A stretch of 6,559 nucleotides of DNA from DATBRC01 sp036560485 (GCA_036560485.1 DATBRC010000028.1:1-6559), one strand, 5' to 3'; positions 1-6,187 are shown, counted from the stretch's first letter. Notes: generated from the letters alone by a model not told the origin. Numbers and translations are program-made.

Positions 1-1
1 T

Positions 2-226
2 GGCAACGTCAAGGCGCAATTGAATGTCGGCGCCGGTTCCAATACGCAGCAGGTGGATTGGGATTGGTCGGATGGCATGCCGTGGAATGTATTTGGCGGT
101 GATACCAACGGCGTAGGACATTTCCATGCACGCAGCAATACCGGAACGATCCTCGTCAACATGCTCAACACCACCTGCACCGGTACAGGGTGTGCTGCCG
201 GGTATAGCTATGGCCCAGTAAAATAA
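2..226 (+). CDS. 3' end of an unrecognised, possibly surface-exposed protein (partial)
   Basis: The frame is open from the left edge to a TAA at 224-226, so this is the last 74 codons of a gene that starts outside the window. A TTG at 20 lies in frame but has no upstream ribosome binding site and is not needed as a start. The residues are rich in Gly, Asn, Thr and aromatics, with a DWDWSDGMPWNVFGGD stretch and a Cys pair in NTTCTGTGC near the end. This composition is typical of exported beta-rich proteins whose two cysteines could form a disulfide; that is inference. I do not recognise the family. A strong terminator follows 45 bases after the stop, which supports this as a real gene end. Confidence 0.7.
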   Translation, partial: GNVKAQLNVGAGSNTQQVDWDWSDGMPWNVFGGDTNGVGHFHARSNTGTILVNMLNTTCTGTGCAAGYSYGPVK

Positions 227-271
227 CCGGTTATCTTTCTTCTGTCCTCATCCATATCCGATGGATGCTTT

Positions 272-303
272 CGCCCGCTGAAAATAGCGGGCGTTTTGTT
301 TTT
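272..303 (+). terminator. Rho-independent terminator of the left-edge gene
   Basis: An 8-bp perfect stem, CGCCCGCT (272-279) with AGCGGGCG (286-293), closes a 6-base loop and is followed directly by TTTTGTTTTT (294-303). It sits 45 bases downstream of the TAA at 224-226 and separates that gene from the dehydrogenase. Confidence 0.9.
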
Positions 304-427
304 ATTAGCGCCTTAAAGAAATACTTTCTTAGTTTGCTACGCCGATAACCCGGCCCTGTCATAACCGCGCATGGTGATAAGATTCACTGATCATCATTGT
401 CACGCCTTACGCACATACCGCCTACCC

Positions 428-435
428 GAGGAGAG
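428..435 (+). promoter_or_regulatory. Strong Shine-Dalgarno for the MDR gene
   Basis: GAGGAGAG ends five bases before the ATG at 441. It decides this start over later in-frame codons. Confidence 0.8.
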
Positions 436-440
436 CCGCC

Positions 441-1595
441 ATGAGTTCCACCAACGAAAATACTGCCCTGCAACTTCGCTCCATCATCAAGCAAAGCGGT
501 GAGTTGGAGTTGTCGCTTGTCAATGTGCCGATTCCGGTGCCTGCAGAAAACGAAGTACTGGTGCGCATTGAAGCGTCTCCGATCAATCCATCCGACATCG
601 GCTTGTTATTCGGCGCAGCCGACATGAGCACCGCAACACTCACCGACACTGCCGGTGGACCAGTGGTCACCGCACGCGTTCCAGACAAGGCGATGAAAAG
701 CATGGTTGCCCGCGTCGATATCTCCATGCCGGTTGGTAACGAAGGAGCAGGAGTCGTCGTGAGCGCTGGCGCATCGGCAGCCGCGCAGCAGTTGCTGGGC
801 AAGACGGTCGCCGTGCTGGGCGGCGCAATGTATTCACAATACCGCTGTGTCCCGGTTGAGCAATGCATGCTGCTGCCTGAAGGCGCGACTGCAGCAGAAG
901 GCGCATCATCATTCGTCAATCCGTTGACCGCGCTGGGCATGGTCGAGACCATGCGGCGCGAAGGCCACAAGGCGCTGGTCCACACCGCCGCCGCATCCAA
1001 CCTGGGGCAGATGCTGAACCGGATTTGTTTGAAGGATCATATCGGCCTGGTCAATATCGTGCGCAAGCAGGAACAAGCGGACCTTCTCAAAGCAGCAGGT
1101 GCACAGTATGTCTGCAATACCGAATCAGAAACCTTCATGCAAGACCTGACCGATGCATTGGCAGCAACCGGCGCGACCATCGCCTTCGATGCGATCGGTG
1201 GCGGTCGGCTCGCCGGGCAGATACTGAGCTGCATGGAAGCCGCAGCAAACAGGAACAGCAAGGAATACAGCCGCTACGGCTCGACCACATTCAAGCAAGT
1301 CTATATCTACGGCGGACTGGATACGCGTCCAACAGAAATTGTCCGCGACTTCGGTTTCACCTGGAGCATGGGAGGATGGCTGCTATTCCCGTTCTTGCAA
1401 AAGACCGATCCGGCGATTTTGCAAAAGCTCAAGCAACGTGTCGCAGCTGAATTGAAGACAACGTTTGCCAGTCATTACAGCAAAGAGATATCGCTGTTTG
1501 AAATGCTGCAACCAGATGTGATTGCCACGTATGGGAAGCGGAGTACGGGGGAGAAGTATTTGCTGAATCCGTCGAAGGGGATGGGTGGACGGTGA
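441..1595 (+). CDS. Zinc-independent medium-chain dehydrogenase/reductase (quinone or enoyl-thioester reductase-like)
   Basis: A 384-residue NAD(P)-dependent oxidoreductase of the MDR superfamily, likely cytoplasmic. The start is set by GAGGAGAG at 428-435, five bases before the ATG. The N-terminal GroES-like domain (about 20-150) carries INPSDIG (48-54) and GNEGAGVVVSAG (99-110), both typical of the family. The Rossmann domain (about 155-315) has NPLTALGM (160-167), a nucleotide loop HTAAASNLG (181-189) replacing the usual GxGxxG, and FDAIGGG (249-255). The catalytic and structural zinc cysteine clusters of alcohol dehydrogenases are absent, which points to the quinone oxidoreductase / 2-enoyl-thioester reductase-like branch. 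The substrate cannot be read from sequence. The gene seems monocistronic: a terminator precedes it and convergent genes follow. Family confidence is high; the exact reaction is uncertain. Confidence 0.9.
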   Translation: MSSTNENTALQLRSIIKQSGELELSLVNVPIPVPAENEVLVRIEASPINPSDIGLLFGAADMSTATLTDTAGGPVVTARVPDKAMKSMVARVDISMPVGNEGAGVVVSAGASAAAQQLLGKTVAVLGGAMYSQYRCVPVEQCMLLPEGATAAEGASSFVNPLTALGMVETMRREGHKALVHTAAASNLGQMLNRICLKDHIGLVNIVRKQEQADLLKAAGAQYVCNTESETFMQDLTDALAATGATIAFDAIGGGRLAGQILSCMEAAANRNSKEYSRYGSTTFKQVYIYGGLDTRPTEIVRDFGFTWSMGGWLLFPFLQKTDPAILQKLKQRVAAELKTTFASHYSKEISLFEMLQPDVIATYGKRSTGEKYLLNPSKGMGGR

Positions 1596-1633
1596 TAAAA
1601 ATTGGAGCGGTTCCGACATTTGATCATTTGTGT

Positions 1634-1660
1634 GAATGTTAGAACTGCCCCCATTTTCCC
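1634..1660 (+). repeat. Dispersed short repeat, copy 1
   Basis: Twenty-seven bases beginning GAATGTTAGAACTG and ending CCATTTTCCC match 3780-3806 at 22 of 27 positions in the same orientation. The core ATGTTAGAAC (1636-1645) also occurs inverted at 5933-5942. It may be a relic of a mobile-element end; that is inference. Confidence 0.5.
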
Positions 1661-1661
1661 A

Positions 1662-1764
1662 AGAGCGTCTAACAAAATGCGTATGGCAAGGCACGCCGAT
1701 GCAGACAGTACGAGCGTACGGCAAGGAGAAGTAACGCTGCCATACGCATTTTGTTAGACGCTCT
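1662..1764. repeat. Perfect 27-bp inverted repeat (REP/MITE-like) between convergent genes
   Basis: The left arm 1662-1688 starts AGAGCGTCTAACAAAATGCG. The right arm 1738-1764 is its exact reverse complement over all 27 bases. The arms flank a 49-base centre that holds a smaller GTAC-gagc-GTAC hairpin. The element lies between the MDR stop (1595) and the azlD stop (1771), the usual location for palindromic intergenic repeats. There is no T-run after either arm, so it is not a canonical terminator, though an RNA hairpin this stable could block 3' exonucleases. No transposase gene lies inside. Confidence 0.85.
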
Positions 1765-1770
1765 AAACTA

Positions 1771-2094
1771 TCATGAGTATCCCCAACGTAGTCCCTCAAG
1801 CACGGCCATGCCGGCAATAAAAGGCAGCCACGGATTTCGCCAGCGAAGCGCAACGATAACGGCGACCACTGCCGCGGCAAGTTTAGGATTAAACGGCTGC
1901 ACGCTTCCGGCCACGACCACGACATTCGGCACCACGATGGCAGCCAGTGCAGCAGCGGGCGCATAGCGTAACGCGCGTTTGACCAGCTCCGGCAATGTGA
2001 TGCGCGCACCCAACAAAATAAAACTGCCTCGCGGAAGCGTTGTGGCCAGACCGATCAGCAAGAACGTGATCCATAATGAATAATCGTATGTCAT
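1771..2094 (-). CDS. azlD: AzlD family small membrane subunit of a branched-chain amino acid exporter
   Basis: A 107-residue hydrophobic protein of normal AzlD length with about four membrane segments (roughly 5-28, 47-64, 70-86 and 88-102). It has the family pattern of an early ARITLPELVKRALRYAP block (30-46), followed by a hydrophobic AALAAIVVPN run (48-57). AzlC and AzlD form an exporter for branched-chain amino acids and their analogues in the inner membrane (the E. coli counterpart is YgaZH). The start is the ATG at 2094-2092, overlapping the azlC stop as ATGA. An SD-like AGAGGGA lies at 2108-2102, seven bases upstream. A longer reading frame upstream is only azlC read out of frame. The coupling implies fixed stoichiometry with AzlC. 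Confidence 0.88.
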   Translation of the reverse strand: MTYDYSLWITFLLIGLATTLPRGSFILLGARITLPELVKRALRYAPAAALAAIVVPNVVVVAGSVQPFNPKLAAAVVAVIVALRWRNPWLPFIAGMAVLEGLRWGYS

Positions 2095-2795
2095 GCCTGT
2101 TCCCTCTTTGGCAGTAAATGCTCGGCAAGAAACCCAGCCGCAATGCCAAAGACAATAGCGACGATGACGCCGAGTCGCAATGGCAGCCCTCGAAGCAGTA
2201 CCGCCATGCAGCCACCGGTCAGTGCAGCAATCAGCATAGGGCGCACTTTCGTCATCGGCAACAAGATCACAATCAATGCGATGGTTGCCATGAACTCGAG
2301 CGACCAACTACTTGGGATGGAACTCGCCGCCAAGACACCGGTCAACGCAAAAATTTGCCAAAGAAACCAGGACCATAAAGAAGGCGCCAGGTAATAACCA
2401 AGACGCCAATGCCGGTCTTCGTGCACGATCATTTTTTCCAGGCAAGCGGCGAACACACCGTCAATCAGCAGATAACTCGAAATCCAGCGCGTGCCGATAC
2501 CGATACCGCGAAAACCGTTCGCGATCGCTGCACTGAAGATGATGAATCGAAGATTCAGAATGAGTGCGGTGGTAACGATGAGCCACAAAGGCACTTTTGC
2601 CGCGATCAACGGCAATGTTCCCAATTGCGCGACACCTGCAAACACGATCACATTCATGCCCATTGCCTGAAGTGCCGTGAATCCGGCGCTGGTCATTGCA
2701 ACGCCGGTGACCAATGCCCAAGGAATCAATCCGATCGACTGCGGGAACGCGACACGGAAGCCTTCACGCATTCCTTCTTTAAAACTTGAACCCAT
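2091..2795 (-). CDS. azlC: AzlC family permease, large subunit of a branched-chain amino acid exporter
   Basis: A 234-residue polytopic inner-membrane protein, the usual AzlC length. Family features seen are FPQSIGLIPWALVTGVAMTS (17-36), VFAGVAQLGTLPL (51-63) and LILNLRFIIFSAAI (78-91), where the FAG...Q and N-x-R positions are the classic AzlC signature. Further hydrophobic segments run about 138-158, 168-180, 186-201 and 207-224. It works with AzlD, whose start codon overlaps this stop. The start at 2795 has only a weak AGAGA upstream. A later Met at residue 9 is possible but would cut into the conserved N-terminus. No Lrp-type regulator gene is next to the pair. The upstream neighbour on the same strand is a hydrolase 160 bases away, so co-transcription is possible but not required. 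Confidence 0.9.
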   Translation of the reverse strand: MGSSFKEGMREGFRVAFPQSIGLIPWALVTGVAMTSAGFTALQAMGMNVIVFAGVAQLGTLPLIAAKVPLWLIVTTALILNLRFIIFSAAIANGFRGIGIGTRWISSYLLIDGVFAACLEKMIVHEDRHWRLGYYLAPSLWSWFLWQIFALTGVLAASSIPSSWSLEFMATIALIVILLPMTKVRPMLIAALTGGCMAVLLRGLPLRLGVIVAIVFGIAAGFLAEHLLPKREQA

Positions 2796-2833
2796 GGTTT
2801 CTCTATAGTTGGAAGAATGGTTGATTGTGTATG

Positions 2834-2862
2834 CTGATAAGGGAAGTCATCCTACCGTACAA
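2834..2862 (-). promoter_or_regulatory. Possible weak sigma-70 promoter for azlCD
   Basis: On the minus strand TTGTAC (2862-2857) and TATCAG (2839-2834) are separated by 17 bases, about 40 bases before the azlC start. Both boxes are poor matches, so this is only a candidate. Confidence 0.25.
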
Positions 2863-2955
2863 CTGGACTGTTTAATTAAAAAAGTCGGCTGACCCTTTTA
2901 GTTATTTTAGTTTGTCCTGGCTCTTGTTGATTCCTGGATGACTGATGTGGTCAAG

Positions 2956-3747
2956 CTATGGCGACGGTTGCCTGATCCAATTACCGATAATGTCGACCGC
3001 CTCTTTTTCCATTCCGATGTAGCCATGCCAGTGCAGCGCAGCGCACGGATCGCCGGTTGGATTTGACCCGCCGTCGACCATGATTTCTTTCTTGATTGGC
3101 GAGTTCTTCAGTCCACGCAGAATGGCCGGCACTTCGTAAGGCCGGCACTGAACGCAAGCGTCCTTGGCATGATGCAGGACCAGTACCGGCACTCTTATCG
3201 CTGCCAGGTCCTGTGTCGGAACCGCACCAGTCTTTTTAAAGTTGACAATACTTGAGGTCAACACCAAACCGGCAATGCTCGGCTCCTGGATCTTGATTAC
3301 TGCAGCAGTTGCCGAAACCGTTCCGCGGCTCGTACCGACGATCCAGATTGGCAAGCTGCTCTGGGTTTTCACGAATTCAAGTACGGCGCGCACATCGGTC
3401 AAGTGACTTTCGCTGATGCGGTCCGCATAGTCCAGCCCCTCGGAATCACTTGGTCTTCCAAAGATAGCTACATTGAACCCGTTTGCAAGGAAGTGAGGCA
3501 CACTGCGCACGAGGAAGTTATTGCCAGTCGGCTTACCATTCTCGACCTTTCCAAATCCACCGCCTCCGCCGGGGAACAAGAACACTGTGGCTTTTGCTCC
3601 TTCTTGTGCCTCCCAAAACACGGTGGTTTTCACACCGGGCCTGGTTTCGATCTTGTACAGTTGGCCATTGGCGTTGGCGCTGAGACTTGCCAGCGTTAGG
3701 GCTATGGTGGTTATGAGGTGGATAAGGGAGGGGAATTGGATTTTCAT
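2956..3747 (-). CDS. Secreted alpha/beta hydrolase
   Basis: A 263-residue alpha/beta-hydrolase with an N-terminal signal peptide: a basic/polar start, a hydrophobic LITTIALTLASL core and a likely cleavage after ANA (24-26). It is therefore probably periplasmic. Visible elements are the oxyanion-loop region FLFPGGGGGFG (56-66), nucleophile elbow GTSRG with Ser140, likely acid Asp196 (HHAKDAC) and likely catalytic His241 (HWHGYIG). Cys198 and Cys201 (CVQC) directly follow the acid, and Cys235 lies in the loop before His241; disulfides are plausible in the periplasm. The substrate is unknown (carboxylesterase, dienelactone hydrolase-like or peptidase-like). The start at 3747 has a poor ribosome binding site but gives a complete signal peptide. 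It lies upstream of azlC on the same strand. Confidence 0.85.
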   Translation of the reverse strand: MKIQFPSLIHLITTIALTLASLSANANGQLYKIETRPGVKTTVFWEAQEGAKATVFLFPGGGGGFGKVENGKPTGNNFLVRSVPHFLANGFNVAIFGRPSDSEGLDYADRISESHLTDVRAVLEFVKTQSSLPIWIVGTSRGTVSATAAVIKIQEPSIAGLVLTSSIVNFKKTGAVPTQDLAAIRVPVLVLHHAKDACVQCRPYEVPAILRGLKNSPIKKEIMVDGGSNPTGDPCAALHWHGYIGMEKEAVDIIGNWIRQPSP

Positions 3748-3779
3748 TTTTTTGCTGCCTATACTCCGAAAGAATGTTG

Positions 3780-3806
3780 GAATGTTAAAACTGAGTCCAT
3801 TTTTCC
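3780..3806 (+). repeat. Dispersed short repeat, copy 2, at the left edge of the AT-rich island
   Basis: GAATGTTAAAACTG followed by CCATTTTTCC matches 1634-1660 at 22 of 27 positions. From here rightwards the base composition becomes AT-rich, and an inverted copy of the core (GTTCTAACAT, 5933-5942) occurs just past the end of the ATPase-Toprim operon. Confidence 0.45.
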
Positions 3807-3919
3807 TTTTAAATTCGCTGCATATAAATGAGTTAAAAGAAAAGTGTTATATAAACATGGATAACTTACAATTAGGAACATAAAAAAGTGATGAATTTAA
3901 CTTTTGCAAGTCCCCTTAG

Positions 3920-3949
3920 TTGATTCGGCTAAAAAATCTATTATATAAA
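3920..3949 (+). promoter_or_regulatory. Candidate promoter and RBS region of the ATPase-Toprim operon
   Basis: TTGATT (3920-3925) is followed after 16-18 bases by the TATATA/TATAAA run (3942-3949), and AAGG (3948-3951) lies six bases before the ATG at 3958. If this box is used, the transcript would start almost at the ATG and would lack the AAGG. A further TATATAA at 3849-3855 could instead serve an upstream start. The whole 3750-3957 gap is AT-rich with several such boxes, so the exact promoter is unsure. Confidence 0.3.
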
Positions 3950-3957
3950 GGCAAGTC

Positions 3958-5154
3958 ATGCGTTTACATTCACTTTCCTATTCTGAGTATAGAGACCAAC
4001 CTTATTTATGGGTACTCGATGAATTGACGCTTATCGATATCAATTTTATTGTTGGCAAAAATGCCGTTGGCAAATCTCGAATCCTTAAAATAATAGCCGG
4101 AATTTCCATGCTTATTAAGGGCGAACTTTTACCCACACTTATATTATCCGGCCATTACAAATTGGTTTTCAAAGATGAGCCAAGAGATCCAAAAATTAAA
4201 ACTCGTGGTAAACAGGATATTATTTTTGAGCTTGAGATTCACGACAAAAAAGTTAAAAAGGAACTTCTTTTTGTTGGCGACGCTATTAAATTAGATCGAA
4301 AGGACGGGGGACGTACATCAATCTATTTTGAGAATATAAAAGATGGAATTGGTGGTGCGATTGACATTGAGATTCCTGTATCTAGTTTAGCAATTTCTGC
4401 AAGGAGAGATCCTAAGCAACATCCTTACTTTGAAGAATTGCATGAATGGGCAAGTACGCTTTGGTATTTTGAATTTTCTAATCAACCTCAAGCTACTGCA
4501 ACTGTATTTGAAAAAGGTGCGAAGCCTGACGCATCCAATTTCGCGGAATACAAGAACAATATTCACGTTCAGTTCAAATTTGCTAAAGACAAGTATGGAC
4601 ATGATCTAACTCGTGCAGTTGTCAATGATATGCGTAAAGTTGGATATGAAATTGAGGAAGTCGGTCTTATGCCGTTGACTGGGATTGCGACACCAATTAA
4701 TTTTTCTGAGGTTCCTCAAAATTTGTATGTGATCGAGTCGGGAATTGAAAAAAAGCTTCCTCAACGAGAAATTTCTTCTGGCATGTATCGCGCTCTTACA
4801 ACCCTCATTCAACTTCATATAATTCGGCTTGGCAAAAAAAGGGGATGTCTCCTCATAGATGATTTAGGTGAAGGCTTAGATTTTGATCGTGCAGCTAAAT
4901 TAATTTTGATTGTAATTGCAGCCGCCGAAAAAGGATTTTTGCAACTTATATTGGCCTCAAATGACCGATTTGTGATGAATAAAGTACCTCTCGAATATTG
5001 GTCTGTAATACAACGCGATAAAGGTATGGTAAAGGTATTTAACCCACGAAATTCTCCCGACGCATTTTCTGAGTTTGAAGAATTTGGTTTTAATAACTTT
5101 GAATTTTTTTCTAAAGGTTTTTACTCAACTGGGATTAAAGACGACAAAAAATGA
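3958..5154 (+). CDS. ABC/SMC-like ATPase (AAA_15/AAA_21, OLD/RecF-like) of a putative defence pair
   Basis: A 398-residue soluble ATPase. Walker A is GKNAVGKS (33-40) and an ABC-type signature EISSGMYRAL lies at 271-280. Walker B plus D-loop is CLLIDDLGEGLD (297-308), followed by a switch-region block LILASNDRFVMNKVPLEYW (330-348). The insertion between Walker A and the signature (about 60-260) is short and charged, without the long coiled coil of true SMC proteins. Two positions differ from textbook ABC ATPases: Asp302 sits where the catalytic Glu is usual, and Asn336-Asp337 occupy the switch-His region. Its stop overlaps the start of the Toprim gene (ATGA), implying a joint complex, as in AriA-AriB (PARIS) or a split OLD nuclease. 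Sampled GC is about 37-40%, well below the left-hand genes. An anti-phage role is inferred from architecture and context, not shown. Confidence 0.85.
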   Translation: MRLHSLSYSEYRDQPYLWVLDELTLIDINFIVGKNAVGKSRILKIIAGISMLIKGELLPTLILSGHYKLVFKDEPRDPKIKTRGKQDIIFELEIHDKKVKKELLFVGDAIKLDRKDGGRTSIYFENIKDGIGGAIDIEIPVSSLAISARRDPKQHPYFEELHEWASTLWYFEFSNQPQATATVFEKGAKPDASNFAEYKNNIHVQFKFAKDKYGHDLTRAVVNDMRKVGYEIEEVGLMPLTGIATPINFSEVPQNLYVIESGIEKKLPQREISSGMYRALTTLIQLHIIRLGKKRGCLLIDDLGEGLDFDRAAKLILIVIAAAEKGFLQLILASNDRFVMNKVPLEYWSVIQRDKGMVKVFNPRNSPDAFSEFEEFGFNNFEFFSKGFYSTGIKDDKK

Positions 5155-5855
5155 AAAAAGTCATAATTGTCGTTGAGGGTCAAACGGAACAAATATTTAC
5201 ACAAGAATTTATTAGGCGGCTAGTTACTCAACAAGCCTGCAATATTATTCTTCAGAAGCTACATGGAGGCGTTCTGATTGGTAAGCGACCTTCTGCGTCT
5301 TCTGATGACTCTGATTTTACACATGAAATTCAGATCATCAATGTTGAAAATGACGAAAAGGTAAACACCTATATCGACGACCATTTAGAAGTTTACAAAA
5401 ACAAGGGCGTTGTAGCAGTTTACGGATTACGGGACAGCTTCTCAGGCGACAAGCGGAAACGAAAAGTTAATCCGATCAAGATCGATGAATATTGCGCAGC
5501 AGAGACCATTAAGCGAGGTATGACTATAAATATCATTGTTGCTGAGGTCGAGATTGAAGCTTGGTTTTTATCTGTCCCACAGTTTTTTGAAAAATATCAT
5601 ACTGAGCTGACTTTGGAAAAGGTAAATGAGATCCTTAATATAAATTTAGCCAATACTTCTGTGGAGTCATTAGCACATCCTTCAAAGATGATTCATAAAG
5701 TGCTATCTAGTGTGGCCCTTAAATACGAGAAGCGAAAATCTGACTCATACAAAATCTCTAATCTTTTGGATTATGAAGACTTGTACCTTACAAAAAAAGA
5801 TCAGGTATTGGCGCTAAATAGATTTGTGTTGGTATTAGATGAGGCATTGTCATAA
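5151..5855 (+). CDS. DUF4276-like Toprim-fold protein, probable effector of the ATPase pair
   Basis: A 234-residue protein starting inside the ATPase stop (ATGA), with no clear SD of its own, so probably translationally coupled. The N-terminus KKVIIVVEGQTEQIFTQEFI (2-21) has the Toprim-type strand plus VEGxTE motif with Glu9 and Glu13. VVAVYGLRDSFSGD (87-100) is the second acidic region, with Asp95 the obvious acidic candidate. IIVAEVEIEAWFLS (128-141) matches the E-x-E-A-W block of DUF4276-type proteins, and HPSKMIHKVL (176-185) plus a basic KYEKRKSDSYK stretch (191-201) complete the family-like tail. Toprim proteins paired with ABC ATPases act as nucleases or toxins (AriB in PARIS, OLD C-terminal domain). 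That function is inferred. Family assignment is from memory of motifs and needs a profile search. Confidence 0.75.
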   Translation: MKKVIIVVEGQTEQIFTQEFIRRLVTQQACNIILQKLHGGVLIGKRPSASSDDSDFTHEIQIINVENDEKVNTYIDDHLEVYKNKGVVAVYGLRDSFSGDKRKRKVNPIKIDEYCAAETIKRGMTINIIVAEVEIEAWFLSVPQFFEKYHTELTLEKVNEILNINLANTSVESLAHPSKMIHKVLSSVALKYEKRKSDSYKISNLLDYEDLYLTKKDQVLALNRFVLVLDEALS

Positions 5856-5908
5856 AACTTCAGCATTTAACCCGTTGTAACCCGACTATGACCAGAAATC
5901 TCACACCA

Positions 5909-5929
5909 AAGCCTCGCATTACGGGGCTT
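5909..5929 (+). terminator. Possible terminator of the ATPase-Toprim operon
   Basis: AAGCCTCG (5909-5916) pairs with CGGGGCTT (5922-5929), eight pairs with one G-U, around a 5-base loop. It lies about 55 bases after the stop. The following GTTGTTCT is only moderately T-rich, so termination may be incomplete. Confidence 0.5.
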
Positions 5930-5957
5930 GTTGTTCTAACATAGAAGAATTATTTTG

Positions 5958-6045
5958 TTCCGCTTCGCGGAATGATGTACGAAGGGATTCGGTCACGTTC
6001 CGCGACCCCGGCGACGGCTTGCAAACCGTCGCCTTTCGAATTCCC
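5958..6045. other. Structured element: hairpin plus three-way junction
   Basis: A TTCCGC-ttc-GCGGAA hairpin (5958-5972) is followed by an outer helix GGGATTC (5984-5990) with GAATTCCC (6038-6045, one bulge). The outer helix encloses two hairpins: 5991-6007 (GGTC/GACC plus CG/CG around one mismatch) and 6010-6033 (perfect 8-bp GGCGACGG/CCGTCGCC, 8-base loop). It is not a canonical tRNA: the loop and arm sizes do not fit. It could be a structured RNA on either strand, or a palindromic repeat remnant. Confidence 0.4.
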
Positions 6046-6104
6046 CGCACACGCATGCGTGCTTTCTCTGCCAAATAAAAATGCCCGCTTGCGCAGCAAA
6101 AGTT

Positions 6105-6161
6105 AAAGGGGTCAGCTTCGCATTTTTTTAATATAAAAACTAATGCGATGCTGATCCTTTT
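6105..6161. repeat. REP-like imperfect inverted repeat
   Basis: The left arm AAAGGGGTCAGCTTCGCATT (6105-6124) matches the reverse complement of 6142-6161 at 17 of 20 positions. Two of the three differences become G-U pairs in RNA. The 17-base centre is A/T-rich. A related half copy, GCTGACCCTTTTAG, lies at 2888-2901 (compare GCTGATCCTTTTAG at 6150-6163). The GGGGTCAG-type ends resemble REP-like palindromes; that is recall, not a search. Confidence 0.65.
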
Positions 6162-6187
6162 AGGTACGTACTGCTAATCCATGCCGG

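Larger units (their letters stand above)
5856..6187. other. Gene-free, hairpin-rich spacer between the ATPase-Toprim operon and the retron
   Basis: No convincing gene is present on either strand. The stretch holds, in order: a terminator-like stem (5909-5929), an inverted copy of the ATGTTAGAAC motif (5933-5942), a TTCCGC-ttc-GCGGAA hairpin (5958-5972), a three-way-junction fold (5984-6045), a perfect 12-bp palindrome CACGCATGCGTG (6050-6061) and a REP-like inverted repeat (6105-6161). Confidence 0.7.

Noticed and set aside
312..332. AAGAAA-tac-TTTCTT dyad upstream of the MDR gene
   Set aside because: A short A/T-rich dyad over 100 bases before the start, with no recognised regulator or promoter overlap; could be chance.
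422..1000. Long minus-strand open frame inside the MDR gene
   Set aside because: It is antisense to a well-supported enzyme, has a low-complexity composition and no ribosome binding site; it is a frame shadow of a GC-rich gene.
1771..2307. AzlD with a longer N-terminus (178 residues)
   Set aside because: The extra 71 residues are azlC read in another frame. The ATG at 2094 gives the family length, has an SD and creates the usual ATGA overlap.
2880..2895. Terminator after the hydrolase (GTC-GAC stem followed by T7 on the minus strand)
   Set aside because: The stem is only about three base pairs; too weak to support as a terminator.
3521..3883. Plus-strand frame crossing the hydrolase start and the AT-rich gap
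   Set aside because: Mostly antisense to the hydrolase, with no family resemblance and no good start signal.
6010..6046. tRNA-like arms around CTTGCAAA and TTCGAATTCCCC
   Set aside because: The hairpin loop is 8 bases and the other arms do not give a cloverleaf of normal sizes, so I do not call a tRNA or tRNA remnant.
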